A stretch of DNA of 64,000 nt from Persicaria tinctoria (lineage: Eukaryota; Streptophyta; Magnoliopsida; Caryophyllales; Polygonaceae), in NCBI GenBank assembly GCA_037127255.1, contig JBANSL010000003.1, positions 21,786,314 through 21,850,313 on the forward strand, in the 5' to 3' direction. Positions 13,411 through 25,471 of this stretch are shown here, in pieces; positions within the stretch are counted from its first letter, which is position 1, and every line of letters starts with the position of its first letter. The position numbers were made by a program, and so were the translations under genes. The notes beneath the pieces are model-generated. The model was not told the DNA's origin and did no database searches. It saw nothing but the letters and a program-made list of their open reading frames with translations.

Positions 13411-14811
13411 TTTATTTATTGGAATCTATCTACATCATTTAATTTATAATATTATTTTACATATTCTCCGATCATGGAATGGATCCTACCATATAGATAA
13501 AACATGAAAGGCGCAAATTTTCTCCCCCATTTAGTGATTGTCCCCCAACTCTGTCAAATTGGGGTTTTGTCCACCTAAAATTTTTTGGACAAAATTGCCC
13601 TTCCATATATAAGGCTTTATGTTGTAAACCGCTCTATCTCTCTCCTCATTCTGTTCTTCTGTTCTCGCGTGTGAGACGATTTCCTCTCTCTTCTCTCCAT
13701 CTTCATCGAAGCGATTTTTGCAGTTGAAACCGGCGGTTCCTTTTCGATTCTGGTTCAATGGTAGAGAACAAAGTTTCCGGCGACATTGAGGGACGTGCTG
13801 TTGCTGCAGTCGACGATAAACATTCATGCGATCCCTCAAATGGCAGTGTGTTTTCTGTGTTTATAGTTTTATACCTTTTCTGAAGTTGAATCCGATATTT
13901 CTCTTTTATTTTTGTTGAATTTTAGAGAACAAGGACTCCGATGAGATGGAGGCAGTTGATGTTGCTCCGAGTGACAGTAAAACTGCAAGCGATTCGTCAG
14001 ATGATGGTTTGTATTTTGTGTTTATGTCTTTTATGCATGTTTTTCGTTTTTTTCCCCTTATTATTGTGTTTGATATCTAATGTGGATGATTTGCAGTGAA
14101 GAAAATTTCTTCGGAGAAGGTTCTTTCAGTTGAAGGTAGCAGTTCATCCGGTTCTTCAAGCAGAGGTTTGTTGTTATTGTTCTAAGGTTTTGTGTTCATG
14201 TTTTTCCAGGCTTTTGTTGTGTTTTTCTATCAAATGTATACATGCATTTGGTATTTTTTCTTTGATTTTTATCATAAATGCTTATTTCAGCATAATCTGT
14301 AAAATACCTATTTCAGCAGATTTTGTTATTCATGCTGCGGCCGCCGCTTATGCTGAGAGCTTGAATTCTAGATTTTGTGCAAAATCCAATGTTTACTGTG
14401 CTCCAGATGTCTGTGATGTTATAGAGGAACATCTGTCTAAATCTAATTTTGAGTTGCTGAGGAGAAGTTGCTTTGAATGGGTTTTTGTTCAAAGAATTAA
14501 GATGAAACTTAATTTTCAGCTCATTCATCAAATGATGCTTCGTATGATCAAGAGTAAGCTGCATGAATTGTGGTTTAAGGTTGATGGTCTTGTTGCTCGC
14601 TTCTCTTTGGTAGAGTTTCATGCAATTACAAGGCTTTCTGTTATAGATACTTCAGTTGAACCACGTGTGAAGTTTGCGTGGTCTCATTTTTTTGGGGAGA
14701 ATCAGTCAAAGTGTACGTACGATGAGTTGTTGGAGGCATTTAAGAGATGCAGAAAATCGTCTCCAAAGAAGCTTCAGATGGCGAAGTTCACTACAAAAAA
14801 AAATTATATTA

Positions 14812-15045
14812 GCAACGGCAAAATCCCGTCGCCAACACTCAAATTACCGTCGCCAAAAGCAATTGGCGACGGCATAGCGACGGCGAAACGACGGTGACTA
14901 ATACAGCCGTGGAAAACGTGTTTTGGCGACGTCAATTGCCATCGCCAAAGTATAAGCGACGGCGCTAGCGACGACTGATAATGGGAAAAATATTAGCGAC
15001 GGTAGTTGTGCCGTCGCTACATAAATTCTTAGCCGCCAAAATTTC
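14812..15045. repeat. Left subterminal repeats of the CACTA element
   Basis: About a dozen GCGACGG / CCGTCGC-like motifs in both orientations (for example CCCGTCGCCAACAC, TTGGCGACGGCATAGCGACGG, GTGCCGTCGCTAC). In CACTA elements such subterminal arrays are the sites bound by the TnpA-type protein. Confidence 0.8.
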
Positions 15046-15444
15046 CCACCACATTTTCCCGCCTCTTCTCCCTTTTTGCGATGGTTTCTTGCTGTCGCCA
15101 AAAGGTGTTGCCCAGTATTTTTTATTTACCACGGGTACTTGTCGTCGCAAAGTTTTTAGGTATTTTAATCCGTTTTCATGTTTATATATTTAATTTCCTG
15201 GTACATATGCACAACTAGCAATGGACAAATCGCCATAATTCAATCCATTAACTTAAATTCATATATAGAACAAAAATATATTCTAATCAAGCAAACAAGT
15301 AGCTAGCTAGATTGTTGTTTGAAAGCATAAAACCTAAATTAGAAATTAAAGTCATAAGCTTAACTTTTTCACTGATGAACTCCTACATGGAACAAAAGGA
15401 AATTAATGAAGCTGAGCAAAATTCTAATCTTGGTCATTCACCAT
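15046..15444. other. Non-coding left part of the CACTA element
   Basis: AT-rich filler between the subterminal repeats and the last exon of the TnpA-like gene. No separate signal was seen. Confidence 0.5.
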
Positions 15445-17510
15445 TTAACCTTCTTGACTAGGTGATTCTTGTAGGGAAATTTCTTCACAATCTCCATCTT
15501 CCTCTTCAGTAGAATCCTCCTCTGTAGATAAGAGATTAACCCCGTCTCCTATAGACTCCTTTGGTTGAGAACTTATTCCACCCTATAATAGAAAACCAAA
15601 ATAAGACAAAAAAAATTATCTTACCAGAACCCAAAATATTTCAAAAGATATCTCCTACAATATTTCTCATGAATACAACTACATTTGACACACCATCTCC
15701 TAATATATTCTCGTAGTAGGACTATCATTTAGGAATTGAGATTGATTCACACATCTAATAAGGAAGAAAAAAAATGTCTTCATGCTTGATAAACATGCTA
15801 CAAAAATGCAAGAAATACTTATCAAACACGAAAAACTAATCAATAGTTTAATCTAACCTACAAGTTCGCGCTGATCCTATCATTGCTTTCCAACCAGGAC
15901 ATGATTTGAGATTTAAATTCCTCATGTTTCTTTGCATATACCCCGTCTAGCTTCTCCGTCACCTTGTCCGTAACTTTTTGTATCATGAATTCTACCAATG
16001 TGTTATTGGGTGTAGTTGATGAGCCTGGATAAACCAACCTAGGAAACCATACGTTCGACAATATCCATGGCCATCCGGTCCCATAATTTGATGAAATATC
16101 CTGTCTTTTACAGCTGTAAGTTGTCGCTGATCCTCGGGTTCCTTATTGTAGTTGTTCTACAATATGAAAATGCAAATTAAGAAGCTTAAGAACATGTAAT
16201 TATTATACACAGAATCTTAACAACATAAAAATATCAGCACACAAACATAAAATAAAAGTTTAAACATCAAAAAGACCCTAAAAACTTATTATGGCCTCTA
16301 GAACATCATGATCATTTGGATTGCGAGATTTTATCCACACACTCATCTTATCGACGACCTCTCCTTTTTGTGTAATCTGCACAAAATAATAAGTAAAAAA
16401 TGTAACTTCATATAAAAGATGAACCCCAAAAAGTAGTGACCAAATAAATACATACCTCATATCTGACTTCAGCAAACAACTTTCGACCAGTGACATGAAC
16501 TGGTCCATGCTTATCTTGATTTTTGGAGTTCCACAATGATTGCTCCTATAGTCAAAGTAAGTAAAAATGTTGATAAATCATATGCACACTCACATAATGA
16601 AAATGCTATTGGTTATACCTGAGCATCAGCACTGCTCCAATATGCGATAAGCGCAGGCCATTGGTTTGGAAGAACCCTTGGAGGGCACTTCGATAAGAGT
16701 CCGGGATTATCTTTTCGCTTCAAATAGTAATCTCTCTTTATTTTTCCCTTATGATCCTTCCACATATGATTGCACATTCTAAGGCAGACAACTTTGAACC
16801 CCTCAGGAACATCTATCACATTGGCCTACAAATTATGAAAGTATAAACAAATCACTTACTATTATCTAACAAAGTTTTGCTTAAAACTTGTAAATGATTT
16901 TCTCACCTTAACTTCTGTCCATATTGCTTCTTTGATAGACTTGTCAACAAACTTCCAATCTGTAGCAGTAAGCAGAACCCTTTGCCCATCACGTACAATG
17001 ATGCCCAATTGAGACTTTAGAAGTTGGGCTTTATCTCCAACAGGCTGGAATGTTTCATTGAAGTGAACTTGAATTTTTACTCCAGTATTCCACTCTGGCA
17101 CACCTTTATTGTGCAATCTAACAACAACCTCTTCATCTTCACCTTGAGACAAATTAACATCATACTTTACATTAACATAATTTGATACCTTGGAAATTTA
17201 GGCCAATATAAATTTAACATAGAATATTATTCCTAGTTGCAAAGTAGATATTCAAATAGCTTTATATCACCAATAAGGAAAGGAATTAAATCTTGATACA
17301 ACACATACCTGGTTCTGAAAGAGTTTGATCCAAAGGCAAAGGTGGAGGTGGAGGTGGAGGAGCCAAAGCTGGAGCTGGAGTATGAATTGTGTGCGACACA
17401 ATAGGCCCACTCTGCGAGGACGAACCATTTTTGCTAGAGGAATCCCCTACAATTAAAAACTCTGACATGGAACGTGGTTTACTAGGTCCGACCTTTCTTT
17501 TCTTCATATT
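15445..17510 (-). pseudogene. CACTA TnpA-like gene (Ptta/En/Spm 'Transposase_24' family)
   Basis: The protein is expected to bind the CACTA subterminal repeats. Inferred exons, in sense order: 17507-17309 (MKKRKVGPSKPRSMSEFL, then a run of Pro), about 17139-16907, 16826-16619, 16548-16456, 16378-16289, about 16137-15860 and 15582-15445 (acidic C-terminus, stop TAA). Family wording is clear: KIKRDYYLK, PNQWPALIAYWSSADAQ, HVTGRKLFAEVRYE, IFHQIMGPDGHGYCRTYG. Most exon edges have GT/AG. A frame change near 16060 and a stop close to 16278 suggest it is no longer functional as written. A further acidic open stretch at about 22436-22640 (LDDDEDLEVADILI) may be an upstream exon. The MKKRKVGPS exon is present three times. 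Confidence 0.75.
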
Positions 17511-17830
17511 TACCTACAAATCAATTACAACGTAGACACAATATATGTAATAAAATCAAGTGATCAGTAATTAAATCAGATCTCTGTAGTTCTTTTTTTT
17601 TAACATGATGTATAAACAAACTTCCAATCTGTAGCAGTACGTAAATCAATTACAGCAGTGAGTCAAAACAAAAGATGTTCACAATACTCACTTGGGCTTT
17701 GGTGGGGCCTGCCTGAGCTTGGGTTTGATCAGATCTCTGTAGTGTTGGGGCTCCACAAGAGGTGGCTGCATTTACTCCATTGATCATTCCTATTCAACAT
17801 CCATATAGTTATTGTATTAGATTCTCAGTT
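17155..17830. repeat. Tandem segment containing the Pro-rich exon, copy 1 of 3
   Basis: It starts with TTTACATTAACATAATTTGA and includes the MSEFL...Pro-run exon, its upstream intron and a segment with GGTGGGGCCTGCCTGAGC. Copy 2 is 17880-18111 continued at 21397-21860 beyond the LTR insertion. Confidence 0.85.
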
Positions 17831-18116
17831 TCTCACCATATTCTATGATTTTCAGTATAAGATCATTAACATAATTAACATCGTACTTTACATTAACATA
17901 ATTTGATACCTTGGAAATTTAGGCCAGTATAAATTTAACATAGAATATTATTCCTAGTTGCAAAGTAGATATTCAAATAGCTTTATATCACCAATAAGGA
18001 AAAAAAATTAAATCTTGATACAACACATACCTATTTCTGAAAAGAGTTTGATCCAAAGGCAAAGGTGGAGGAGCCAAAGCTGGAGCTGGAGTATGAATTG
18101 TGTGCGACACAAATGG

Positions 18117-18911
18117 TGACAGGAGGAAACTGTCGTTGTTCCTATCAAAAGTAAAATTCAAACCTACAAACTAGTATAGTAAGCAAGTAAGAGGTCGATC
18201 CCACAGAGAATCAAGTACTCCTAAGCAATGTATATTTACCAATTAGTAGAAAAGAGGGGTTTTGTTGATTGAAGATGAGAAAAGAAACTATAAACAAGTT
18301 AATAGAAATAACAATTGAGAAAATAGTTTCATCTACAAATATCCACTTTAGTTTGGTTAGTTGATCCTTGATTCTTCTTCAAGTTCTCTTTTCATCCTAT
18401 TATTATTCTTGTCCTGATCTTGTATAAGTTACTAGTCCTAAGAGTCCTAGTAACCCTTACTAATTAGATAATCCTAACACGGTCAAGATTCAACCTAATA
18501 GTAGCATTAAGATTAAGGATTAACCAGGATACATGCAACACCAAGCTACGAGTCAGCATTCAACATGTAATTGATTCTCTACACACCAGTTTAGTCCTAC
18601 GAGTCCTAAAAAGGCATGATTGCTACTATGGATTAAGGTTCGCTACGAGGAATCTACAAAATCCTAGCAATAATCTCAACTAGTTGTACGGACTAGAAGA
18701 AATCAACGATATTCGCAAAAGAATCAATACGAACCAATAGGAATAGATCAAGAATAGAAATCTCACAACTTTATCAAACCAAATCTTCAATCCATAGACG
18801 AAAAGGAAGAGTTTAGCACTCCATGACCAAGGAGGCTCCCCTCTAGGGTTCTCTCAATTGATAATCTCCAAGTGTATAAACTAATGAATTAGATGATGGG
18901 TTAGATGTCTC
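18117..18911 (-). repeat. 3' LTR of the nested element, truncated
   Basis: It matches 19949-20742 closely, then stops at TTAGATGTCT and passes into gag-side sequence. The missing piece includes the U3 GC-rich block and the polypurine tract. Confidence 0.88.
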
Positions 18912-18924
18912 AGCAGTGTATAAA

Positions 18925-19819
18925 CTAATGAATTAAATGACTCTCTGATGGAGGAATATAATACCACCAGTTCAGTTCCACTGGTGGTTTCTCAAAATAG
19001 CAATTAAAAGGATCAACATAATCATTATTACCTTCCAAATTGCAAAAGTTTATCTTTATTTCCTCTTGAGCCTCAACAGGTGACTCTAGACATGGTTCAT
19101 CAACGGGGGGGGGGGGGGGGGGGGCTGAGAATGAATGCATCAGATGGAGTAGGAGACGCAACACATGAAACCTCATGCGTCGAATCATGAGATTCCATGT
19201 CAGGAAGCACTAGACCCTTTTCTCCATCGTCAAAGAAACTATCGTTGTCTACGAACAATTCCTCCTCCTTATGAAACCAACTAGGATGGAATGAATTAAG
19301 AACAATGACTTCGACATGATCTTCCATTCTTGCATCCTTCAATGTCTCAAAGGATGGGGGAATGGTTTTGCTTTCTTTATCAACTTGAGGGGCGGCCATC
19401 CGATCTGCTATTATCTCGCCCGATGTTTGAATAAGTTGGCTCAATTGTTCCCCCAAGTTTGTGATCCTCTCAGCATTCTCCTGTATTGCTTGAGTAAGGG
19501 CTTGGATTTCATCTTTCAAATGTGTGACATAGCCCTCCATTGGTGGATAATACGTGGTGAGCAACTCTTCCTGTGCAACATGGTAATCCATGTAACAGAA
19601 GAAATCCCACAACCCCGACAAACCTAACCGTGCCAGGTCTCCATTACTCATGTGCTCAGCAAGCGCTCGTGTCTCAGCAGTCATCCCGTCAATTATGCAA
19701 ATAATCATATCTCGAATGCTGTCTTGATAACCCCGTGAATTACGAATGTCAACATATCTCTGCAATCTAGTAAGATATTGGTGAAAGTTCTCACCTTCAA
19801 ACTGCAATAACCTCAACAT
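18925..19819 (-). pseudogene. Gag-like ORF of the nested LTR element, split at a poly-C run
   Basis: The sense start region reads MLRLLQFEGENFHQYLTRLQ, resembling the retrotransposon gag domain with its FEGENFHQYL...RL pattern, followed by a helical segment (LKDEIQALTQAIQENAERI) and an acidic tail. The frame from 19819 runs into a run of about 20 C (plus-strand G run at 19099-19119), where it reads SPPPPPPR and stops. A second frame on the other side of the run continues as APPPPPPVDEP and an acidic tail to 18925. Length variation in the run would join or separate the two. No protease, RT or integrase follows. Confidence 0.65.
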
Positions 19820-19925
19820 CTAAAAAGTTAGTAGCAAGGGTGTTATGAATCGTAAGATAGGTTCACAACAAATTAGATGTATACAAAAATTGATAAATAC
19901 ACAAAACAAAGAAATAAACTTTGAT

Positions 19926-19943
19926 TCCCCGGGAACGGCGCCA
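19926..19943 (-). other. Primer-binding site, tRNA-Asp type
   Basis: On the - strand it reads TGGCGCCGTTCCCGGGGA, one mismatch from the complement of the plant tRNA-Asp 3' end. It starts five bases inside the 5' LTR, the expected place. Confidence 0.85.
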
Positions 19944-19948
19944 AAATT

Positions 19949-21391
19949 TGACAGGAGGAAACTGTCGTTGTTCCTATCAAAAGTAAAACTCAAACTTACA
20001 AACTAGTATAGTAAGCAAGTAAGAGGTCGATCCCACAGAGAATCAAGTATTCCTAAGCAATGTATATTTACCAATTAGTAGAAAAGAGGGGTTTTGGTGA
20101 TTGAAGATGAGAAAAGAAACTATAAACAAGTTAATAGAGATAACAATTGAGAAAATAGTTTCATCTACAAATATCCACTTTAGTTTGGTTAGTTGATCCT
20201 TGATTCTTCTTCAAGTTCTCTTTTCATCCTATTATTGTTCTTGTCATGATCTTGTGTAAGTTACTAGTCCTACGAGTCCTAGTAACCCTTACTAATTAGA
20301 TAATCCTAACACGGTCAAGATTCAACCTAATAGTAGCATTAAGATTAAGGATTAACCAGGATACATGCAACACTAAGCTACGAGTCAGCATTCAACATAA
20401 TTGATTCTCTACACACTAGTTTAGTCCTACGAGTCCTAAAAAGGCATGATTGCTACTATGGATTAAGGTTCGGTACGAGGAATCTACAAAATCCTAGCAA
20501 TAATCTCAACTAGTTGTACGGACTAGAAGAAATCAACGATATTCGCAAAAGAATCAATACGAATCAATGGGAATAGAACAAGAATAGAAATCTCACAACT
20601 TTATCAAACCAAAGCTTCAATACATAGACGAAACGGAAGAGTTTAGCACTCCATTACCAAGGAGGCTCCCCTCTAGGGTTCTCTCAATTGATAATCTCCA
20701 AGTGTATAAACTAATGAATTAGATGATGGGTTAGATGTCTAAGAAAATAACCCTAATAGTCCTTAAATAAACCTAACAAAGTCGGCCAAAATTAATTCTA
20801 AAAACCTAATTAAAGAGATAAAAAGTCCATTCGGCAGATTCGGCGGTTCTGCAGAGGCCGCGGGGCAGCCAACCCAGGCCGCGGGGCGGCCAGGCGACTG
20901 CGAAATCCTTCGTCCGAGCTTCGAGCCGCGGGGCGGCTAGCTTGGCTGCGGGGCGGCTTTTACTGTTCACATTGACTTTTTTGCTTCGAATCTGGTCTCG
21001 ATGTCAACATGAAAGTTGTAGATCTCGGAAAGATCTTTCCAACACATACTTATAATAGTCAATCGGACCACCGAGGCCTCCAGAAAGTGCGAAACAAGTT
21101 CAGCATGTCTGGCAACAACTTTTGCTGACTTGTTCTTCACTTAGGCTCTCTAACTTCGATTCCGCTCACAAGCTCTTCACTTTTCCTTTTCCTCTTCACT
21201 CTTCCTTCATCCATGAGCTTCCTCATTCCTTGTCGGATCCACATATACCTGAAATAATCCATAAAAACGTGTAGATTCCGACTCCACCAACAACACAAGT
21301 ATAAATGCAAATCTAGCTTAACCTTATACATTATGCACATCTAAATCATGCTAAATGCATCCTAATATGCCTACCTAAATGTGTGCTATCA
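19949..21391 (-). repeat. 5' LTR of the nested element
   Basis: Complete TG...CA LTR. It includes a GC-rich block of GCCGCGGGGCGGC units (20855-20960) and a conserved segment (21005-21130) also found at 60567-60700 and 61920-62060. Confidence 0.88.
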
Positions 21392-21904
21392 ATAGGCCCA
21401 TCATGCGAGGAGGAACCATTTTTGCTAGTGGAATCCCCTACCATTAAGAACTCTGACATGGAACGTGGTTTACTAAGTCCGACCTTTCTTTTCTTCATAT
21501 TTACCTACAAATCAATTACAACGTAGACACAATATATGTAATAAAATCAAGTGATCGGTAAGTAAATCAGAACTCTGTAGTGCTTTTTTTAACCTGGTGT
21601 ATCAACAAACTTCCAATCTATAGCAGTAAGTAAATCAATTACAGCAATGAGTCAAAACAAAAGATGTTCACAATACTCACTTGGGCTTTGGTGGGGCCTG
21701 CCTGAGCTTGGGTTTGATCAGATCTCTGCAGTGTTGGGGCTCCACAAGAGGTGGCTGCATTTACTCCATTAATCATTCCTATTCAACAACCATATAGTTA
21801 CTGTATTAGATTATCAGTTTCTCAACATATTCTATGCTTTTCAGTATAAGATCATTTTATTTTTCATACATACCATTAAATAAAAACTAAAAGAAAGTCT
21901 TTTT

Positions 21905-22215
21905 ACTCCTTATTAATTGTTCAATATTCATTAATTACAACGTAGACACGATATATGTAAGGAAAGGAATTGATTTTTGCTATAGCACATACTTGCTTCT
22001 GAAAGAGTTTTAGCCAAAGGCAAAGGTGGAGGTGGAGGAGGAGGAGGTGGAGGTGGAGGAGCCAAAGCTTGAGTGGGAGGTCCAATATGCGAGGAGGAAC
22101 CATTTTTGCTACCAGAATCCCATGCAGTTAAAAACTCTGACATGGAACGCGGTCTACCAGGTCCGACGTTGCTTTTCTTCCTATTTACCTACAAATCAAT
22201 TGCAAAGCAAACACA
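21905..22215. repeat. Pro-rich exon segment, copy 3 of 3 (partial, diverged)
   Basis: It repeats the exon and short flanks, with a longer GGAGGTGGAGGAGG stretch that codes on the - strand for an extended Pro run, and with more substitutions than copies 1 and 2. It lies furthest upstream in the sense of the gene. Confidence 0.8.
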
Positions 22216-22720
22216 ATATATAATCAGTAACAAGTAAACAACAAGTACATATATAAACTTAAATCTATTTCATGCAAACATGATTCTCCCATCATTGAAG
22301 CCTACATCCACACTCAACATCAAGTAATCAGTAACAAACAAAACTGAATCTAATATAGGCAATCAAAACTAAAATCAACGAAAGAGCAAAATAATATCAT
22401 AAAACTAAAAAGGCTAATCCCTAACCTCTTATCATATAAGAATATCGGCAACTTCTAAATCTTCATCATCGTCTAGATCATTATCACCATACAACTCCTC
22501 ATCAACATCCACATGAGAGTATTCTTTTGATTCAACTTCTCCGGCGGCACCACCACAAGCTCCCCACCAGGCGCCGGCGATGGAGATGATCGAATGCGAT
22601 ACGGATGGTCGAAAGTTGAAACAGGCGTACGATGAAAGTGCTGTTACCCTAAAACAAAAATGTGTGTTCAGTTAGCATTTTTTTCTTTTATAAAAATAAA
22701 AAAATAAAATAACCCCTCAT
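22216..22720. other. Right interior of the CACTA element, possible first exon
   Basis: Intron-like AT-rich sequence plus an acidic open stretch on the - strand (22436-22640, ending LEVADILI then stop) that could be a 5' exon of the TnpA-like gene or a separate small ORF. A start codon is not evident. Confidence 0.3.
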
Positions 22721-22724
22721 TTTT

Positions 22725-22862
22725 TGCAACAGTGACACGCAGTCGCTAAAAAAATCCTATTTTTTTCTATAAATTAAGCCTCGGGGTGATTTGCCGTCGC
22801 AAAAAGCTACAAATTGGTGACGGAAAATTGAGGCCGTTGCTACTGTCCGACGCTAATATAAT
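22725..22862. repeat. Right subterminal repeats of the CACTA element
   Basis: ACACGCAGTCGC, TTGCCGTCGCAAAAAG, TGGTGACGGAAAATTG and GTCCGACGC are inverted relatives of the left-end motifs. The array is shorter than at the left end. Confidence 0.75.
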
Positions 22863-25471
22863 TTTTTTTTGTTGTGGTTGTTGATTATCGAGAAAATGTT
22901 ATTGTTCAAGCGTTCAAAAAGTGTTCAGAAAAATTATGCTGCTCTTGTATGCAATCCAGCGAAATGTATGTGAACTGTATTCATGGGGGAGATTGTCTTA
23001 TTCTTTGGTGGTGAAGTCTTTAAAGAAGGTTCTTCTTTGTGATCGATCAGATCCGAGACCATCATATGAATTGTTTGGATATATTTATGCTTTTCGGGTA
23101 ATTAATTTCATGCATATATGTTTCAGCATCTGTTTGTTTCAGCATTTGTATTTCAGCAATGTTTGTGTTTCAGCATCTGTTTGTTTCAACATCTGTTTGT
23201 TTGGTTATATTTATAGGCTTGGATACTTGAGGCTTTCCCGGTGCTTTCTGATAAGTTTCTTTGCCATTTCAAGATTCGTGCAGGTGATTCATACTCTCTT
23301 CGTTGGGAGTGTAAGTTACGTCATACTTATATTGAAGTGCAAGAGTTGTTTGATGGTGACCTGGTATTATTTTTGTCTCAGCTCTATCTATCTACAATCT
23401 TCTTTTTTTATTAGGTTCATTTTTATAATTTCAGTTGTCTTATTGTGTGTTAATTTTGTTGGTTGTGTAGGCGCCCATGTTCCCAACTTTTGGCGAGTTT
23501 GCAAGGTCCCCAGGGATGGTCTTTAAAGATGAAGTTGCTCACCCCATTCTTGATCACATAAATGAACCTGTATTTTCACAACCTGAGGAAGATAAGTTGT
23601 ATGATTGTTGGAGACTTAGGAGAAAAGCATATGGGAGACGGTTCAATTGCTTTGCAGAAGGTGATTTATCATTGGATATACCTTCTGCTGAAACCCAAGG
23701 TGAAGAACAACTAGAAGTCAATGAAGAGTCATGTGGCAATGAAAGTGGAGGTGTTGTAGGTTCGAAGAAGTAAAGGTCTGCTAGTAAAGTCCTGTTATTG
23801 GTGAAGAAACAGAAGATTGAAACAAGCAAACCTACCACATCGAGGAGGGGTCGGTCTGCTGGTGTAGTTTCAACTAAACAAGCTGATGTCATTTCCAAAC
23901 CACCCTGTGAAATTGGTTCTACTAAAAAAAAAAAGACAAGGGGTAAGAAAATTTCAGCTGCAAAGAAACCACCAACCATTGAAGATGCAATTGCGAGACC
24001 TAGATTTGTATTTCGAAAGAGAGGTAATTCTGCTTCTAAAGATTCCAGTGATTTGTTTATGCCAATTGAAGTTGCATGTCCATCTTTTCATCGAGTTGCT
24101 GAAACTGGATTGAGGCCGCCCATTGAAGCTTCACCTGCAAAGGATTCTTTGTTAATTAAGGATGGGAATGATGATGTTAATGATAGAGTAGCAGAGGGTT
24201 CTGGGGGGATGTGGCTCAAGGAGGGGAGGATGCAATGAATGTTGAAACCGATGAATAGTGAAACAATGAGGGCACTGAGAACGTTGTCAAAGATGATCAC
24301 TTGAAAGGAGCGGGAAAGAATGTGGTTGGCGCTCAGACTAATGATTTCAGCAAACAAGGGGGGCATCCTAGCTGGTTGAAAGTAATACAGATGAGGTTAG
24401 ATAAGCTTGAAGAGTTGCCTCAAAGAGTTTCCGATTTGGCTGCGAGGGTGGAGATGCTTGAGGAACGTTTGTCGGGATGTTTAAAATTAGTGGTTGTTGT
24501 TGATGATCTGCTGAAGAAGGTAGATTCCTTAGAAAATAAGTTTACAATGCAAGAGTCAATGCAGTTTAAGACCCAGTCATCCAATGATGCACCTTGTGAC
24601 CTAGTGATTTCAAAGGTTGTGAATGAGGTGTTCAATGAAATTCGGGAAGAGGCACCTACTGAGATTCTAGGTCAACCAATGGGTACAAATGTTTCAGCAT
24701 CTGTGAATGAGGTTATACCTATTACACTTGTTGAAGGGCAGAGGTCATTAGATTCATCTTCAGGGCAGGTATTTGCTCTAGCAATATCTATATATTCTGG
24801 CCTGATTTTTTAATCTTGTAATAATATGTGCAAGGATTTTTCAGTACTTTTAATGGGAGTTAGAAAAGAGAAGTCATTTTTTTAGAAACATTGTTAGGAA
24901 GGATGGTTGGCTTGATATAGATGTAAGTATGCTGAAACTGTTTTTCTTTTCAGCATCTTTTCGAGTAAGGTAACTATGTATATATTTCTGTTATTATGAT
25001 TTTCTTTAAACAAATACCTTACACTGTTTACTGTTTCAGCACCTTGAAGCTGGACTAGTTCACATGAGGAAGAGAGTCAGTGAGGATCCTAGCATCTTTG
25101 AAGGAATTGTCGTGTTGGATCCTATTTTTCATCAGAAGTATCTCCTAGAATGCTCATCATCTTATGAAGAAACAAGCCTTGTTGAACAATTCACTGCTAG
25201 CTACTTCCTGGACTTATATCCTAGCGATTATCCCAAGAGTTGGGAGTCTGCAAAAAAGGTTTACACCCCATTCAACATAAACAATGAGCACTGGGTTGCA
25301 TTGGAGATAGATCTTGTTGAAAAGGTTATAAATGCATATGACTTCAACCACTACATTGTGTCTGGTGAAAAGCTTGTTGATCATCTGCACGGGATGGCTG
25401 AGTACGTTGCCAATTCACTTGGATAAGTCTGGTGGGATCCCAAATTTTCAATCGTCTACATTCCACATTAA

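Larger units (their letters stand above)
18117..21391 (-). mobile_element. Gypsy-type non-autonomous LTR element nested in the CACTA
   Basis: The element is read on the - strand. The 5' LTR is 19949-21391 (1443 bp, TG...CA). The 3' LTR is only 18117-18911 and lacks about 650 bp of its start. Flanks are AATGG (18112-18116) and ATAGG (21392-21396), a 5-bp duplication with two mismatches; the surrounding CACTA segment copy 1 shows the unbroken target GACACAATAGGCCC. It has a tRNA-Asp-type primer site and a gag-like ORF but no pol, so it is a LARD-like or deleted Athila/Tat-related element. LTR blocks are shared with family B at 59.5-62.3 kb. Confidence 0.88.
17880..21860. repeat. Tandem segment containing the Pro-rich exon, copy 2 of 3 (split by LTR element)
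   Basis: Only 17880-18111 and 21397-21860 belong to the copy; the middle is the nested LTR element. Match to copy 1 is very high. The exon of copy 2 is broken at GTGTGCGACACA, the insertion point. Confidence 0.85.
14789..22876. mobile_element. CACTA (En/Spm) transposon, 8.1 kb, inserted in the DUF1985 exon
   Basis: The left end is CACTACAAAAAAAAATTATA and the right end, reverse-complemented, is CACAACAAAAAAAAAATTAT. Both continue into TTAGC(A/G) and GACGG/CGTCGCC subterminal motifs. A 3-bp duplication GTT flanks it (14786-14788 and 22877-22879), as expected for CACTA. Inside is a TnpA-like gene on the - strand and a nested LTR element (18117-21391); without the latter the element is about 4.8 kb. 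I see no TnpD-type catalytic transposase, so it is non-autonomous. Confidence 0.92.

Noticed and set aside
13510..13640. Long terminal inverted repeats for the large Mutator element
   Set aside because: Comparing 13510-13640 with the reverse complement of 30130-30264 showed only the GGCG ends and scattered AAAATTTTGG similarity, too weak to call an inverted repeat.
14130..14324. N-terminal part of the 255-codon ORF
   Set aside because: 14166-14316 is intron sequence; the true exon starts at 14317, and the end beyond 14788 is CACTA terminus.
22921..23526. 201-codon ORF as one protein
   Set aside because: It reads through two introns of the Ulp1-like gene (23098-23216 and 23364-23470); only parts of it are exon.
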